Source: Flavobacterium aestivum (lineage in GTDB: Bacteria > Bacteroidota > Bacteroidia > Flavobacteriales > Flavobacteriaceae). Taken from it: a stretch of DNA of 64,000 bases. The notes beneath the pieces were generated by a model. That model was not told where the DNA came from, did not search any database, and was given only the letters and a program-made list of their open reading frames with translations. The stretch is taken from NCBI RefSeq assembly GCF_026870175.2, contig NZ_CP113977.2, positions 62,001 to 126,000 on the forward strand, in the 5' to 3' direction. Below, piece by piece: positions 8,695 through 17,170 of this stretch. Positions within the stretch are counted from its first letter, which is position 1. Each line of letters opens with the position of its first letter. Made by a program: the position numbers and the translations under genes.

Positions 8695-8729
8695 AAATAA
8701 AACCGAAACTGATCCTTTCGGTTTTATTT
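8695..8729 (+). terminator. Intrinsic terminator after the SanA-like gene
   Basis: The 14-bp arms aaataaaaccgaaa (8695-8708) and tttcggttttattt (8716-8729) are exact complements with a 7-nt loop. They begin one base after the stop codon. Confidence 0.88.
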
Positions 8730-8735
8730 CGAAAC

Positions 8736-8761
8736 AAACTTTCAATTATTTTTGAAAGTTT
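8736..8761. promoter_or_regulatory. Operator palindrome O1 upstream of the GbsR-like gene
   Basis: aaactttcaa-N6-ttgaaagttt, a perfect 10-bp inverted repeat 25 bp before the regulator start. The same half-site spacing recurs at 9303-9330 before the next operon. The right arm contains the TTG at 8752-8754 that would serve as the -33 box, so a bound regulator would block RNA polymerase. This points to autorepression by the adjacent GbsR/MarR-type protein. Confidence 0.75.
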
Positions 8762-8782
8762 AAAAACTTTTGTTTACTTTTG
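8752..8782 (+). promoter_or_regulatory. Promoter of the GbsR-like gene, predicting a leaderless mRNA
   Basis: TTG (8752-8754), a 20-bp spacer and TACTTTTG (8775-8782) match the Flavobacterium TTG-N17-23-TAnnTTTG consensus. The -7 box ends only 4 bp before the ATG at 8787, so transcription should start at or next to the start codon. Confidence 0.65.
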
Positions 8783-8786
8783 AACT

Positions 8787-9290
8787 ATGGAATTCAAAGA
8801 AGCAAAAAATAAATTCGTACAAACTTGGGGAGCATTAGGTTCTCAATGGGGAATTAATAAAACCATGGCACAGATTCATGCTTTATTAATGGTCTCAAAC
8901 GAAGCAGTTTCTATGGAGGACATTATGGAGGAATTACAAATTTCTCGTGGAAATGCCAGCATGAACTTAAGAGCCTTAATGGACTGGGGAATTGTTTATA
9001 AGGAATTTAAAGCTGGAGAAAGAAAAGAATTCTTCACTGCCGAAAAAGATTTAGACGAACTAGCAGTAAAAATTGCAAGAGAAAGAAGCAAAAGAGAAAT
9101 CAAACCTGCGCTTAAAATCTTAAAAGAAGTTTCGACTATTGAAGCGAAAGATTCGACTGAAGAAAAACACTTTGTTGATCAAACCACTAAATTGTATGAC
9201 TTCGTTTTAAAAGCAGATAATATGTTAGACAAAATGACTGAATTCAATGAAAACTGGTTAGGAAAATTGGTTCTAAAAATCATGAAATAA
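8787..9290 (+). CDS. GbsR/MarR-type transcriptional repressor
   Basis: A 167-residue winged-helix regulator. The N-terminus FVQTWGALGSQWGINKTMAQ is the GbsR family signature. It is followed by the recognition helix region DIMEELQISRGNASMNLRAL and the wing GIVYKEFKAGERKEFFTAE, then a helical C-terminal half, probably for dimerisation. GbsR proteins act as dimeric repressors on palindromes. Matching palindromes lie immediately upstream and immediately downstream of this gene, so it very likely controls itself and the 9366-11559 operon. The inducing signal is not visible. Confidence 0.9.
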   Translation: MEFKEAKNKFVQTWGALGSQWGINKTMAQIHALLMVSNEAVSMEDIMEELQISRGNASMNLRALMDWGIVYKEFKAGERKEFFTAEKDLDELAVKIARERSKREIKPALKILKEVSTIEAKDSTEEKHFVDQTTKLYDFVLKADNMLDKMTEFNENWLGKLVLKIMK

Positions 9291-9302
9291 AAAAATTTAC
9301 CT

Positions 9303-9330
9303 TAAACTTTCAATTTTTTCTGAAAGTTTA
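9303..9330. promoter_or_regulatory. Operator palindrome O2 upstream of the DCC/epimerase/SRPBCC operon
   Basis: taaactttca-N8-tgaaagttta is a perfect 10-bp inverted repeat, 13 bp after the regulator stop and 36 bp before the next gene. It shares AAACTTTCA and TGAAAGTTT with O1. It could also form a weak terminator stem for the regulator, but the duplicated half-sites favour operator function. No TAnnTTTG box follows it, so the promoter used by this operon is unclear. Confidence 0.72.
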
Positions 9331-9365
9331 GAAAATTAAAATATCAATCTATAAAATCCATAATT

Positions 9366-10187
9366 ATGAAAACGCTAGAAAACCAAACTTTGCTTTATGA
9401 TGAAGATTGTCCCCTTTGCGGCTTATACACAACTGGCTTTATAAAAAGCGGAATGTTGGATCAAAACGGAAGAAAATCATACTGTCAATTATCTCTTGAA
9501 GAACAAAATTTTATAGACTTAAAACGTGCTTCAAACGAAATTGCTTTGGTTAATAATGAAACGCAAACAGTAACTTATGGCATTGATAGTTTGATAAAAG
9601 TTATTGGTTTCTCTTTCCCATTGATTGAAAAAATTACAGCTATTAAACCCGTTTATTACATCCTAACAAAATTATATTCTTTTGTTTCTTATAATCGAAA
9701 AATAATCATTCCGGCTAATGCAAAAGATGAAAACAAATTTCAGTGTACACCAGATTTCAATTACAAGTATAGATTTCTATACATTGGATTTGCATTAACA
9801 ATAACCACTTTTATCTTATTTGGATATTCTAATTTGATTCCAAATTTACCAAAAGCAAGTATCGCAAGAGAAATCATTTTAGCCTTTGGACAAATTATTT
9901 TTCAGAGTTTGTTTCTTTTAAAATTTGATAAAAAAACTATTCTAAATTACACAGGAAATTTAATGACCGTTTCTCTAATGGGTTCTTTAATTTTAAGTCC
10001 GATACTAATTCTAAATCAATTTATTCCTCTCCCAGAAAAGATAATTTTAGGTTGGTTTGGAGTAACCATCTTTATAATGTGTACTGAACACTTTAGAAGA
10101 GTTAAAATTTTAAAACTTCCTTTTTATCTATCTTACACTTGGATACTTTATAGAATTATAGCATTACAATTAATTTTAATTTTATAA
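9366..10187 (+). CDS. DCC-family (DUF393) thiol-disulfide-like protein with membrane domain
   Basis: 273 residues. The N-terminal third is a DUF393/DCC domain with a thioredoxin-like CPLC pair at residues 15-18 in LLYDEDCPLCGLYT. The C-terminal part, from about residue 135, has four to five hydrophobic segments (e.g. IGFALTITTFILFGYSNLI, GNLMTVSLMGSLILSPILIL). It is therefore probably an inner-membrane protein with a cytoplasmic redox-type domain. No biochemical function is established for this family as far as I know. It is the first gene of the O2-controlled operon, and the epimerase starts 2 bp after its stop. Confidence 0.8.
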   Translation: MKTLENQTLLYDEDCPLCGLYTTGFIKSGMLDQNGRKSYCQLSLEEQNFIDLKRASNEIALVNNETQTVTYGIDSLIKVIGFSFPLIEKITAIKPVYYILTKLYSFVSYNRKIIIPANAKDENKFQCTPDFNYKYRFLYIGFALTITTFILFGYSNLIPNLPKASIAREIILAFGQIIFQSLFLLKFDKKTILNYTGNLMTVSLMGSLILSPILILNQFIPLPEKIILGWFGVTIFIMCTEHFRRVKILKLPFYLSYTWILYRIIALQLILIL

Positions 10188-10189
10188 CA

Positions 10190-11101
10190 ATGACAAAACT
10201 TATTATTGCAGCTGGAACTAGTTTTTTAGGACAAGTCCTGGTAAATCATTTCAAAAATAAATTTGACGAAATCGTAATTCTAACTCGAGGAAAATCACAA
10301 ACAATTGATAGAATTAAGTATGTAAACTGGAATGCAAAAACTTTTACAGGTTGGGAAAATGAATTAGAAAATGCTACGTTTTTAATTAATCTTACAGGAA
10401 AGTCAGTTGATTGTCGTTATACCAAAGAAAACAAAAAAGAGATTTTATTATCAAGAATAGAAAGCACTAAAATTTTAAACAAAGCTGTCCTGAATTGCAA
10501 AAATCCACCAAAGCACTGGTTGAATTCATCAACTTCAACTATCTATCGATTTTCTTTAGACAAACAAATGGATGAAATAGATGGCGAGATTGGAAATGAC
10601 TTTTCTATAAATGTGGCGCTGTCTTGGGAAAAAGCATTCTTTAAAACCGAAACTCCAAATACTTTAAAAACCGCTTTGCGAACTTCAATTGTTCTAGGAA
10701 AAAATAGCGGAGCATTTATCCCGTTAAGAACTTTAACAAAATTTGGTTTTGGAGGTAAACAAGGAAAGGGAAATCAGTTTATAAGCTGGATTCATGAAGA
10801 AGATTTTGCCAATGCTATAGAGTTCATTATTCAAAAAGAAATCACTGGAATTATCAATATTGTTTCTCCTGAACCAATTCGTAATTCTGATTTTATGCAA
10901 AAACTTCGAAAAGCTGTTGGCTTTCCTTTCGGAATTCCAATTAACAGTTTTCTTCTGGAAATAGGATCTTTCTTTATTCGAACAGAAACTGAGTTAGTAT
11001 TAAAAAGCAGAAATGTGATTCCTAAAAAACTTTTAGAAAATGGATTTAAATTTAAGTTTGAAAATATAGATCAGGCTTTTCAAAATTTACTAAACAAATG
11101 A
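10190..11101 (+). CDS. TIGR01777-family NAD(P)-binding epimerase-like protein
   Basis: A 303-residue extended-SDR-like protein. The N-terminal Rossmann start is LIIAAGTSFLGQVL, where the family normally has GGTGFIG, so the dinucleotide loop is degenerate. Family markers are LINLTGKSVDCRYTKENKKE followed by LSRIESTKIL, and a C-terminal DUF1731 segment (RNVIPKKLLENGFKFKFENI). Substrate unknown. It overlaps the SRPBCC gene by 4 bp (ATGA), so the two are translationally coupled. In other bacteria this family often travels with SRPBCC and DCC proteins, as here. Confidence 0.85.
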   Translation: MTKLIIAAGTSFLGQVLVNHFKNKFDEIVILTRGKSQTIDRIKYVNWNAKTFTGWENELENATFLINLTGKSVDCRYTKENKKEILLSRIESTKILNKAVLNCKNPPKHWLNSSTSTIYRFSLDKQMDEIDGEIGNDFSINVALSWEKAFFKTETPNTLKTALRTSIVLGKNSGAFIPLRTLTKFGFGGKQGKGNQFISWIHEEDFANAIEFIIQKEITGIINIVSPEPIRNSDFMQKLRKAVGFPFGIPINSFLLEIGSFFIRTETELVLKSRNVIPKKLLENGFKFKFENIDQAFQNLLNK

Positions 11102-11559
11102 CAACCATTCATCTCACAACAAAAATAAATGCTTCTCGAAAAACAGTTTTTGATGCCTCTCGAAATATTGACTTTCACCAGCTATCAACAAGTTCAACGA
11201 AAGAAAAAGCAATTGATGGAACAACTTATGGCTTAATAAATTTAAACGAAACGGTGACTTGGCGTGGCAAACATTTTGGTTTTTATCTAACTCATAAAAG
11301 CCGAATCACCTCTATGAATCTTTATGATTATTTTGTGGATGAAATGGAAGATGGAAAATTCAAATCTTTCAGACATGAACATTTTTTTAAAGAAGAAAAT
11401 GGTATTACAATCATGAAAGACAAACTGCAATACGAAACGCCTTTCGGATTCATTGGAAAATTATTTGATATCTATTTTCTGAAAAAACATATTATAAATC
11501 TTCTTTTAGAAAGGAATAAAATTTTGAAAGAAGTTTCACAGAAGACTATTAGTTTATAA
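11098..11559 (+). CDS. SRPBCC-family lipid/ligand-binding-like protein
   Basis: 153 residues with the START/SRPBCC pattern: an N-terminal strand HLTTKINASRKTVFDASRN, a middle region TWRGKHFGFYLTHKSRI, and a long C-terminal helix IINLLLERNKILKE. Relatives are sometimes called cell division inhibitor, a label without support here. A hydrophobic ligand cavity is the inference from the fold. It is the third gene of the O2 operon. Its last 6 bp overlap the convergent UbiA-like gene. Confidence 0.8.
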   Translation: MTTIHLTTKINASRKTVFDASRNIDFHQLSTSSTKEKAIDGTTYGLINLNETVTWRGKHFGFYLTHKSRITSMNLYDYFVDEMEDGKFKSFRHEHFFKEENGITIMKDKLQYETPFGFIGKLFDIYFLKKHIINLLLERNKILKEVSQKTISL

Positions 11560-12366
11560 AAAAACAACCATCAGCCACCATAAAATCGGTACACTTTCTA
11601 CCCAAAAGGAAGTATAATATTTAGACCTATTTGGATTTGCAAATACAATAAACAACATTAGCATGAGCACCATAATCAGATTAATAAAAAGATCATGGTA
11701 ATTAAAAGTCGAAATAAAAAATTCCAAAATCCAAAACGGCATCAAAAGACTAAGTCCTAATATTTTAGTCCATTTTACACCAATTGTTTGCGGAACCGTC
11801 TTTAAATGAGGATCATCATTCGCTAAATCAATTATTTCGAAAACCAAAATCAATACAAAAACCAAAATAAACCGCTGAATACACTTTATAAAAAAATCAA
11901 ATGCAAACGGAATTTCGGCATTTATTAAAGGTAAAACCAGAGTTGCTCCTACCCAACAAAGCGATACTATATAAATTTTTACTCCTGCCCAATTCCTTGC
12001 ATTTTTCCTATTCGGAAAAAAAGGTAAGGTATAAAGTGCTGTTATGGCTAAAATCGCCATAGCGACAATTTGTGTAATTCGCTTTAAATGGAAAAAATAA
12101 TATCCCACTAAAAGCAACGAAATAAAACTCAAAACGGCAATAATCTTCAATTGATTCCCAATCCGCTTTTTCTTCACCCGAACCAAAGCATCATATTTTA
12201 CAAAATTATATCCTACAATTGTTCCAAAAAAAACGAACAGCGCCATTGACTTATCACACTGAATATTAAACACATGAAATGTAATTTGCACCAATGCAAA
12301 ACAGGATAAAGCAACATGAATACTGCTGTTTATATAGAATCTGAGAACACTTTTTAAAACCTTCAT
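11554..12366 (-). CDS. UbiA-like integral membrane protein
   Basis: A 270-residue protein with seven to nine hydrophobic helices. Two polar motifs match the UbiA prenyltransferase pattern: NFVKYD (residues 54-59) and EIIDLANDDPHLKTVPQTIG (from residue 178, with D180, D184, D185). The first motif has fewer acidic residues than the usual NDxxDxxxD, so activity is uncertain. It converges with and slightly overlaps the SRPBCC gene. A role in modifying an isoprenoid or lipid is inferred from fold only. It has its own promoter close to the ATG. Confidence 0.7.
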   Translation of the reverse strand: MKVLKSVLRFYINSSIHVALSCFALVQITFHVFNIQCDKSMALFVFFGTIVGYNFVKYDALVRVKKKRIGNQLKIIAVLSFISLLLVGYYFFHLKRITQIVAMAILAITALYTLPFFPNRKNARNWAGVKIYIVSLCWVGATLVLPLINAEIPFAFDFFIKCIQRFILVFVLILVFEIIDLANDDPHLKTVPQTIGVKWTKILGLSLLMPFWILEFFISTFNYHDLFINLIMVLMLMLFIVFANPNRSKYYTSFWVESVPILWWLMVVFL

Positions 12367-12370
12367 TAGG

Positions 12371-12398
12371 CAAATTTAATCAATTGTTAATAAATCAA
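12371..12398 (-). promoter_or_regulatory. Promoter of the UbiA-like gene, predicting a leaderless mRNA
   Basis: On the minus strand: TTG (12398-12396), a 17-bp spacer and TAAATTTG (12378-12371), an exact consensus. The -7 box ends 4 bp before the ATG (12366), the same geometry as the GbsR-like gene. Confidence 0.55.
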
Positions 12399-12462
12399 TT
12401 CATTAGTTGAAAAATCTCCATAAAATCAAGTTAAAAAAAAGGATTATTAATAGATTAATATT

Positions 12463-12597
12463 TAATTTTGCGCCATAAAAAAAACAACGCTTTTATTTCT
12501 ACACTAAATAGTCCTGATAGACTTTGGATCGAATATATTATGATTCATTAAACAATCAGGCATTTCCTTTAGACTTAAAAAAAAACATTAACTACAC
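12463..12597 (+). promoter_or_regulatory. gcvP -7 box and long 5' leader
   Basis: TAATTTTG (12463-12470) matches TAnnTTTG. It would give a leader of about 125 nt before the gcvP ATG. The leader contains cctgat (12513) and atcagg (12556), which are complementary and could close a hairpin. I see no recognisable glycine-riboswitch core. Regulation of the leader is therefore an open question. Confidence 0.4.
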
Positions 12598-15447
12598 ATG
12601 AAAACAGATTCTTTTGCTTTAAGACACATCGGGCCTAGAGAAACCGATTTACAACACATGTTAAAAACCATAGGAGTTGACTCCATTGAACAACTTGTTT
12701 ATGAGACACTTCCAGATGACATTCGCCTTAAAGCACCACTTGCATTAGATCCATCGATGACAGAATATGAGTATTCAAATCATATTGCTGAGTTAGGTAG
12801 CAAAAACAAAATGTTCCAAACTTATATCGGATTAGGATACAATCAAGCAATCGTACCAGCGGTTATTCAAAGAAATATTTTTGAAAATCCAGGATGGTAT
12901 ACCGCTTACACGCCTTACCAAGCCGAAATTGCTCAAGGACGTCTAGAAGCTATTTTGAATTTCCAAACAATGGTTGTTGAACTTACCGGAATGGAAATCG
13001 CTAATGCTTCATTACTTGACGAAGCTACAGCTGCTGCTGAAGCAATGGCATTATTATTTGACGTAAGAACACGTGACCAAAAGAAAAACAACTCTAATAA
13101 GTTCTTCGTTTCTGAAGAAATATTACCACAAACGTTATCAGTTTTAGAGACACGTTCTACTCCTATCGGAATAGAATTGGTTGTTGGAAATCACGAAAAC
13201 TTTGATTTTTCAACAGAATTTTTTGGTGCTATCCTTCAATATCCAGGAAAATATGGTCAAGTAAATGACTATACTTCATTCATCGCAAAAGCTGCTGCAA
13301 GTGAAATTAAAGTAGCTGTAGCTGCTGATATTTTGAGTTTAACAAAACTAACTCCTCCAGGAGAAATGGGAGCTGCTGTTGTTGTTGGAACTACACAACG
13401 TTTCGGAATTCCGTTAGGTTATGGTGGACCACACGCTGCTTATTTTGCTACCAAAGAAGAGTTCAAACGCTCTATGCCAGGAAGAATCATCGGGGTAACG
13501 ATTGATACTAACGGTAATCGTGCACTTCGTATGGCTTTGCAAACTCGTGAACAACACATTAAACGTGATAAAGCGACTTCAAATATCTGTACTGCACAGG
13601 TTTTATTATCTGTTATGGCCGGAATGTACGCTGTATACCATGGTCCAAAAGGATTGCAGTATATCGCTGACAAAGTACATGCTTTGGCAGTTACATTAGC
13701 AAACGAGTTAGAGAAACAAGGTTTACAACAAACCAATACAGCTTTCTTTGATACTATCGTAATCAAAGCCGATGCTAAAAAAGTTCGTGCTATTGCTGAA
13801 CAAAACGAAGTAAACTTTTACTACGTAGACGAAAATACAGTTTCTATCTCTTTGAACGAAACTACAAGTATTGCTGACATCAATAAAATAGCTGGTATTT
13901 TTGCTTCTGCAAACGGAAAACAAGCAACAAACATTGAGACTTTATCAGAGACTAATCATTTCCCAGAAGAATTAAACAGAACATCATCTTTCTTACAACA
14001 TGATGTTTTCAACAAATTCCACTCTGAGACAGCAATGATGCGTTACATCAAAATGTTGGAGCGTAAAGATTTATCATTGAACCACTCTATGATTTCTTTG
14101 GGATCTTGTACAATGAAACTGAACGCAGCTTCTGAAATGTTACCATTAAGCAATGCACTTTGGAACAACATTCACCCATTTGCACCATTAGATCAAGCAC
14201 AAGGATACCAAGAAATGTTGTCTAAATTAGAACAACAATTAAACGTAATTACTGGTTTTGCAGGAACAACTTTACAACCTAACTCAGGTGCACAAGGAGA
14301 ATATGCAGGATTAATGGTAATTCGCGCATACCACCAATCTCGTGGAGATCACCACAGAAACATTGCTTTAATTCCATCATCAGCTCACGGAACTAATCCA
14401 GCTTCTGCAGCTATGGCAGGTATGAAAGTAATCGTAACTAAAACATTAGAAAACGGAAATATAGACGTAGATGATTTACGTGAAAAAGCAATTCTTCACA
14501 AAGATAACCTATCTTGTTTGATGGTTACTTACCCATCTACTCACGGGGTTTACGAAAGTGCTATCATCGAAATCACACAATTAATCCACGAAAACGGTGG
14601 ACAAGTATACATGGACGGAGCTAATATGAATGCACAAGTTGGTTTAACTAACCCTGCAACTATTGGAGCTGACGTTTGTCACTTGAACCTTCACAAAACA
14701 TTTGCAATCCCTCACGGTGGTGGTGGACCAGGTGTTGGACCAATTTGCGTAGCGAAACACTTAGTTCCTTTCTTGCCATCTAACCCAGTTATTCCTACTG
14801 GTGGAGATAATGCCATCACAGGTATTTCTGCAGCACCTTGGGGATCTGCATTAGTATGTTTAATCTCTTACGGTTACATCACTATGCTTGGAGCTGAAGG
14901 TTTAAAAGAATCTACAGAACGTGCTATATTAAACGCTAATTACCTTAAAGAAAAATTAAACGGTCATTACGATACATTATATTCTGGTGAAATGGGTCGT
15001 GCAGCTCACGAAATGATCTTAGAATGTCGTCCTTTCAAACAAAAAGGAATCGAAGTTACTGATATCGCTAAACGTTTAATGGATTATGGTTTCCACGCGC
15101 CAACCGTTTCTTTCCCAGTAGCAGGAACCTTAATGGTTGAACCTACTGAAAGTGAAAACTTAGAAGAATTAGATCGTTTTTGTGACGCTATGATTGCTAT
15201 TCGTAAAGAAATCGAAGCAGCATCTATAGAAGATAGCAACAACGTATTGAAAAATTCTCCTCATACATTAGCTATGCTTACAGCTGAAACTTGGGATTTC
15301 CCATACAGCAGAGAGCAAGCAGCTTTCCCATTAGATTACATCGCCGAAAACAAATTCTGGCCTACAGTTCGTAGAGCTGATGATGCTTACGGAGACAGAA
15401 ATCTAGTATGTAGCTGTGCACCTATCGAGGCTTACATGGAAAGCTAG
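12598..15447 (+). CDS. gcvP: Glycine dehydrogenase (P-protein), single-chain
   Basis: PLP-dependent glycine decarboxylase of the glycine cleavage system. It has 949 residues, the fused (alpha plus beta) form. It begins FALRHIGPRETDLQHMLKTIG, typical of GcvP. The pyridoxal-phosphate lysine is at about residue 700 in HLNLHKTFAIPHGGGGPG. Other signatures are ISLGSCTMKLNA and PNSGAQGEYAGLM. The GcvT and GcvH partners are not in this window. It is a single gene between its own promoter and terminator. Confidence 0.98.
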   Translation: MKTDSFALRHIGPRETDLQHMLKTIGVDSIEQLVYETLPDDIRLKAPLALDPSMTEYEYSNHIAELGSKNKMFQTYIGLGYNQAIVPAVIQRNIFENPGWYTAYTPYQAEIAQGRLEAILNFQTMVVELTGMEIANASLLDEATAAAEAMALLFDVRTRDQKKNNSNKFFVSEEILPQTLSVLETRSTPIGIELVVGNHENFDFSTEFFGAILQYPGKYGQVNDYTSFIAKAAASEIKVAVAADILSLTKLTPPGEMGAAVVVGTTQRFGIPLGYGGPHAAYFATKEEFKRSMPGRIIGVTIDTNGNRALRMALQTREQHIKRDKATSNICTAQVLLSVMAGMYAVYHGPKGLQYIADKVHALAVTLANELEKQGLQQTNTAFFDTIVIKADAKKVRAIAEQNEVNFYYVDENTVSISLNETTSIADINKIAGIFASANGKQATNIETLSETNHFPEELNRTSSFLQHDVFNKFHSETAMMRYIKMLERKDLSLNHSMISLGSCTMKLNAASEMLPLSNALWNNIHPFAPLDQAQGYQEMLSKLEQQLNVITGFAGTTLQPNSGAQGEYAGLMVIRAYHQSRGDHHRNIALIPSSAHGTNPASAAMAGMKVIVTKTLENGNIDVDDLREKAILHKDNLSCLMVTYPSTHGVYESAIIEITQLIHENGGQVYMDGANMNAQVGLTNPATIGADVCHLNLHKTFAIPHGGGGPGVGPICVAKHLVPFLPSNPVIPTGGDNAITGISAAPWGSALVCLISYGYITMLGAEGLKESTERAILNANYLKEKLNGHYDTLYSGEMGRAAHEMILECRPFKQKGIEVTDIAKRLMDYGFHAPTVSFPVAGTLMVEPTESENLEELDRFCDAMIAIRKEIEAASIEDSNNVLKNSPHTLAMLTAETWDFPYSREQAAFPLDYIAENKFWPTVRRADDAYGDRNLVCSCAPIEAYMES

Positions 15448-15471
15448 GAATCTTAGATTTCAAAATATAGA

Positions 15472-15509
15472 AAAAACCCTTTCAGTAACTAAAAACTGAA
15501 AGGGTTTTT
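15472..15509 (+). terminator. Intrinsic terminator of gcvP
   Basis: The exact 15-bp arms aaaaaccctttcagt and actgaaagggttttt with an 8-nt loop lie 24 bp after the gcvP stop codon. Confidence 0.93.
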
Positions 15510-15553
15510 CATTTACAAGCATTAATAAGAAGCAAACCTTTACAAGTTTTCAT

Positions 15554-15678
15554 CCTAATTCCTCCTGCTGTCCGCTGCACACGAGCGATAGCGAACTGAC
15601 GAAGTAATTCCCAATTAACAAAAACTACGGCAAAAGCCTTTTTTTTTAAATCGGGAGATGCCGCTTCCATCAGGGCTA
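15554..15678 (+). repeat. REP-like 3'-UTR repeat, copy B (downstream of gcvP)
   Basis: Same family as 1843-1989 and 38481-38606, in the gcvP orientation. The best conserved part is 15607-15678: attccc, then a stem whose loop holds ACTACGGCAAAAGCC, then tcgggagat, and the end CCGCTTCCATCAGGGCTA. The first part (cctgctgtccgctgc) is more diverged and carries extra sequence compared with copy C. The open frame on the minus strand here is a by-product of the repeat. Confidence 0.75.
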
Positions 15679-15991
15679 TTTTACCCATTTTTATTTTCAA
15701 AACAGAGAATCAAAGTCGAAACAAAAACACAACTGCTTTACTCTTTTTCAATTTAACAAATGTATTCCTTAATAAACAAAATAGTTTATTTAAGAGTATA
15801 CTCACAGCCTTTGCTATTTTCATTAAATTAAAGATAAAGTCTATCATTTAGCAATATCCAATGCGATATATTCAATAAATTTACAATAAATTCAATATTA
15901 CACAATTATATGCATGCATAGTAATTATTTTGTTTTTTATACATTTTTTATAATTACTTTAGCCGACATATACATCTGGAAATTATCAAAA
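15679..15991. other. AT-rich intergenic stretch before the FabH-like gene
   Basis: 313 bp without a supportable gene. It contains a weak inverted repeat (ttaataaac at 15769, gtttatttaa at 15784) and a 12-bp palindrome tatgcatgcata (15909-15920). A reading frame open from 15914 joins the FabH-like gene in frame, but its residues are hydrophobic and unlike the family. No convincing -7 box is present. Confidence 0.5.
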
Positions 15992-17050
15992 ATGAAAATA
16001 AAAATAACTGGAATAGGAAGTTATATTCCTGAAAGAACAATTAGCAATACCGATTTTAGTGAACATGTTTTCTTGAACGAAGATGGCTCTCCATTTGCAT
16101 ATCCAAATGAAGTTGTAGTTAATAAATTCAAAAAGATTACGGGAATCGAAAAAAGAAGGTATGCCGAAGATCATTATACCGCTTCGGACCTGGCTTTTTT
16201 TGCATCTCAAAAAGCAATAGAAAATGCAGGCATAGATCCTGAAACTCTAGATTATATTATTTTTGCCCATAACTTTGGCGATGTAAAGCAAGGAACGAAT
16301 CAATCTGATATTATTCCAAGTTTAGCAACAAGAGTCAAAAATAAATTACAGATAAAGAACCCAAAATGTGTTGCCTATGACATTCTTTTTGGCTGTCCAG
16401 GTTGGATAGAAGGCGTATTACAAGCCAACGCTTTTATAAAATCGGGTATGGCAAAAAAATGCCTTGTTATAGGTGGCGAAACTTTATCTCGTGTAGTCGA
16501 TGCTCACGATAGAGATTCTATGATTTACTCTGATGGAGCTGGTGCCTCAGTTATTGAAGCATCAAACGATGAAACCGGAATGCTGTCTTATGAAAGCGCC
16601 ACTTATGCTGCAGAAGAGGCTAACTTTCTTTTCTTCGGAAAATCATACAATCCAGAATTAAATCCAGACACCAAGTACATCAAAATGTACGGTCGCAAAA
16701 TTTACGAATTTGCCTTAAGTCAAGTTCCAGCAGCCATGAAAAGCTGTTTAGACCAAAGTGGCATTGCCATTGGCGAGGTCAAAAAAATCCTTATTCATCA
16801 AGCCAACGAAAAAATGGATGAAGCCATAATTCATCGTTTTTATAAATTATACGATCAAACCCCTCCAAAAAACATTATGCCTATGAGCATACATGAGCTA
16901 GGAAATAGCAGTGTGGCTACGGTTCCTACTCTTTATGATCTACTTATTCGAGGAGAAATTAAAGATCAGGAAATCAATAAAGGTGATGTAGTTATATTTG
17001 CTTCTGTAGGGGCAGGAATGAATATCAATGCCTTTGTTTATCGATATTAA
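15992..17050 (+). CDS. 3-oxoacyl-ACP synthase III family protein (FabH-like)
   Basis: 352-residue thiolase-fold condensing enzyme. The Cys-His-Asn triad is visible: C135 in LFGCPGWIEG, H269 in ILIHQANEKM and N305 in HELGNSSVAT. The start is the ATG at 15992 (MKIKITGIGSYIPER), where the family begins; the longer frame from 15914 adds unrelated residues. The insert SEHVFLNEDGSPFAYPNE is longer than in housekeeping FabH, so this may be a dedicated enzyme for a secondary or branched fatty acid or arylpolyene-type product. I cannot say which from sequence alone. No fatty-acid genes adjoin it. Confidence 0.88.
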   Translation: MKIKITGIGSYIPERTISNTDFSEHVFLNEDGSPFAYPNEVVVNKFKKITGIEKRRYAEDHYTASDLAFFASQKAIENAGIDPETLDYIIFAHNFGDVKQGTNQSDIIPSLATRVKNKLQIKNPKCVAYDILFGCPGWIEGVLQANAFIKSGMAKKCLVIGGETLSRVVDAHDRDSMIYSDGAGASVIEASNDETGMLSYESATYAAEEANFLFFGKSYNPELNPDTKYIKMYGRKIYEFALSQVPAAMKSCLDQSGIAIGEVKKILIHQANEKMDEAIIHRFYKLYDQTPPKNIMPMSIHELGNSSVATVPTLYDLLIRGEIKDQEINKGDVVIFASVGAGMNINAFVYRY

Positions 17051-17074
17051 GAATACCCCCTGTATGTTTTTTTG

Positions 17075-17113
17075 AAGCCTGCTTTCTTTTTTATGGAAGT
17101 GGGCTTTCTTTTT
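17075..17113 (+). terminator. Probable terminator after the FabH-like gene
   Basis: The arms agcctgctt and aagtgggct pair with two G-U pairs and are followed by a T-rich tract, 25 bp past the stop codon. It is weaker than the other terminators in the window. Confidence 0.55.
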
Positions 17114-17170
17114 GGAAACAAAATACCAACAAACCCAAATCTGAATAAGATATTTTTGAGCAAAAAGATG

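Noticed and set aside
12463..12597. Glycine riboswitch in the gcvP leader
   Set aside because: Leader length would allow it, but I find none of the conserved glycine aptamer core.
13440..13766. Long minus-strand frame inside gcvP
   Set aside because: Shadow of a highly conserved enzyme gene on the plus strand.
15509..15700. 63-codon minus-strand frame after gcvP
   Set aside because: It lies within the REP-like element and terminator; the same repeat elsewhere does not keep the frame.
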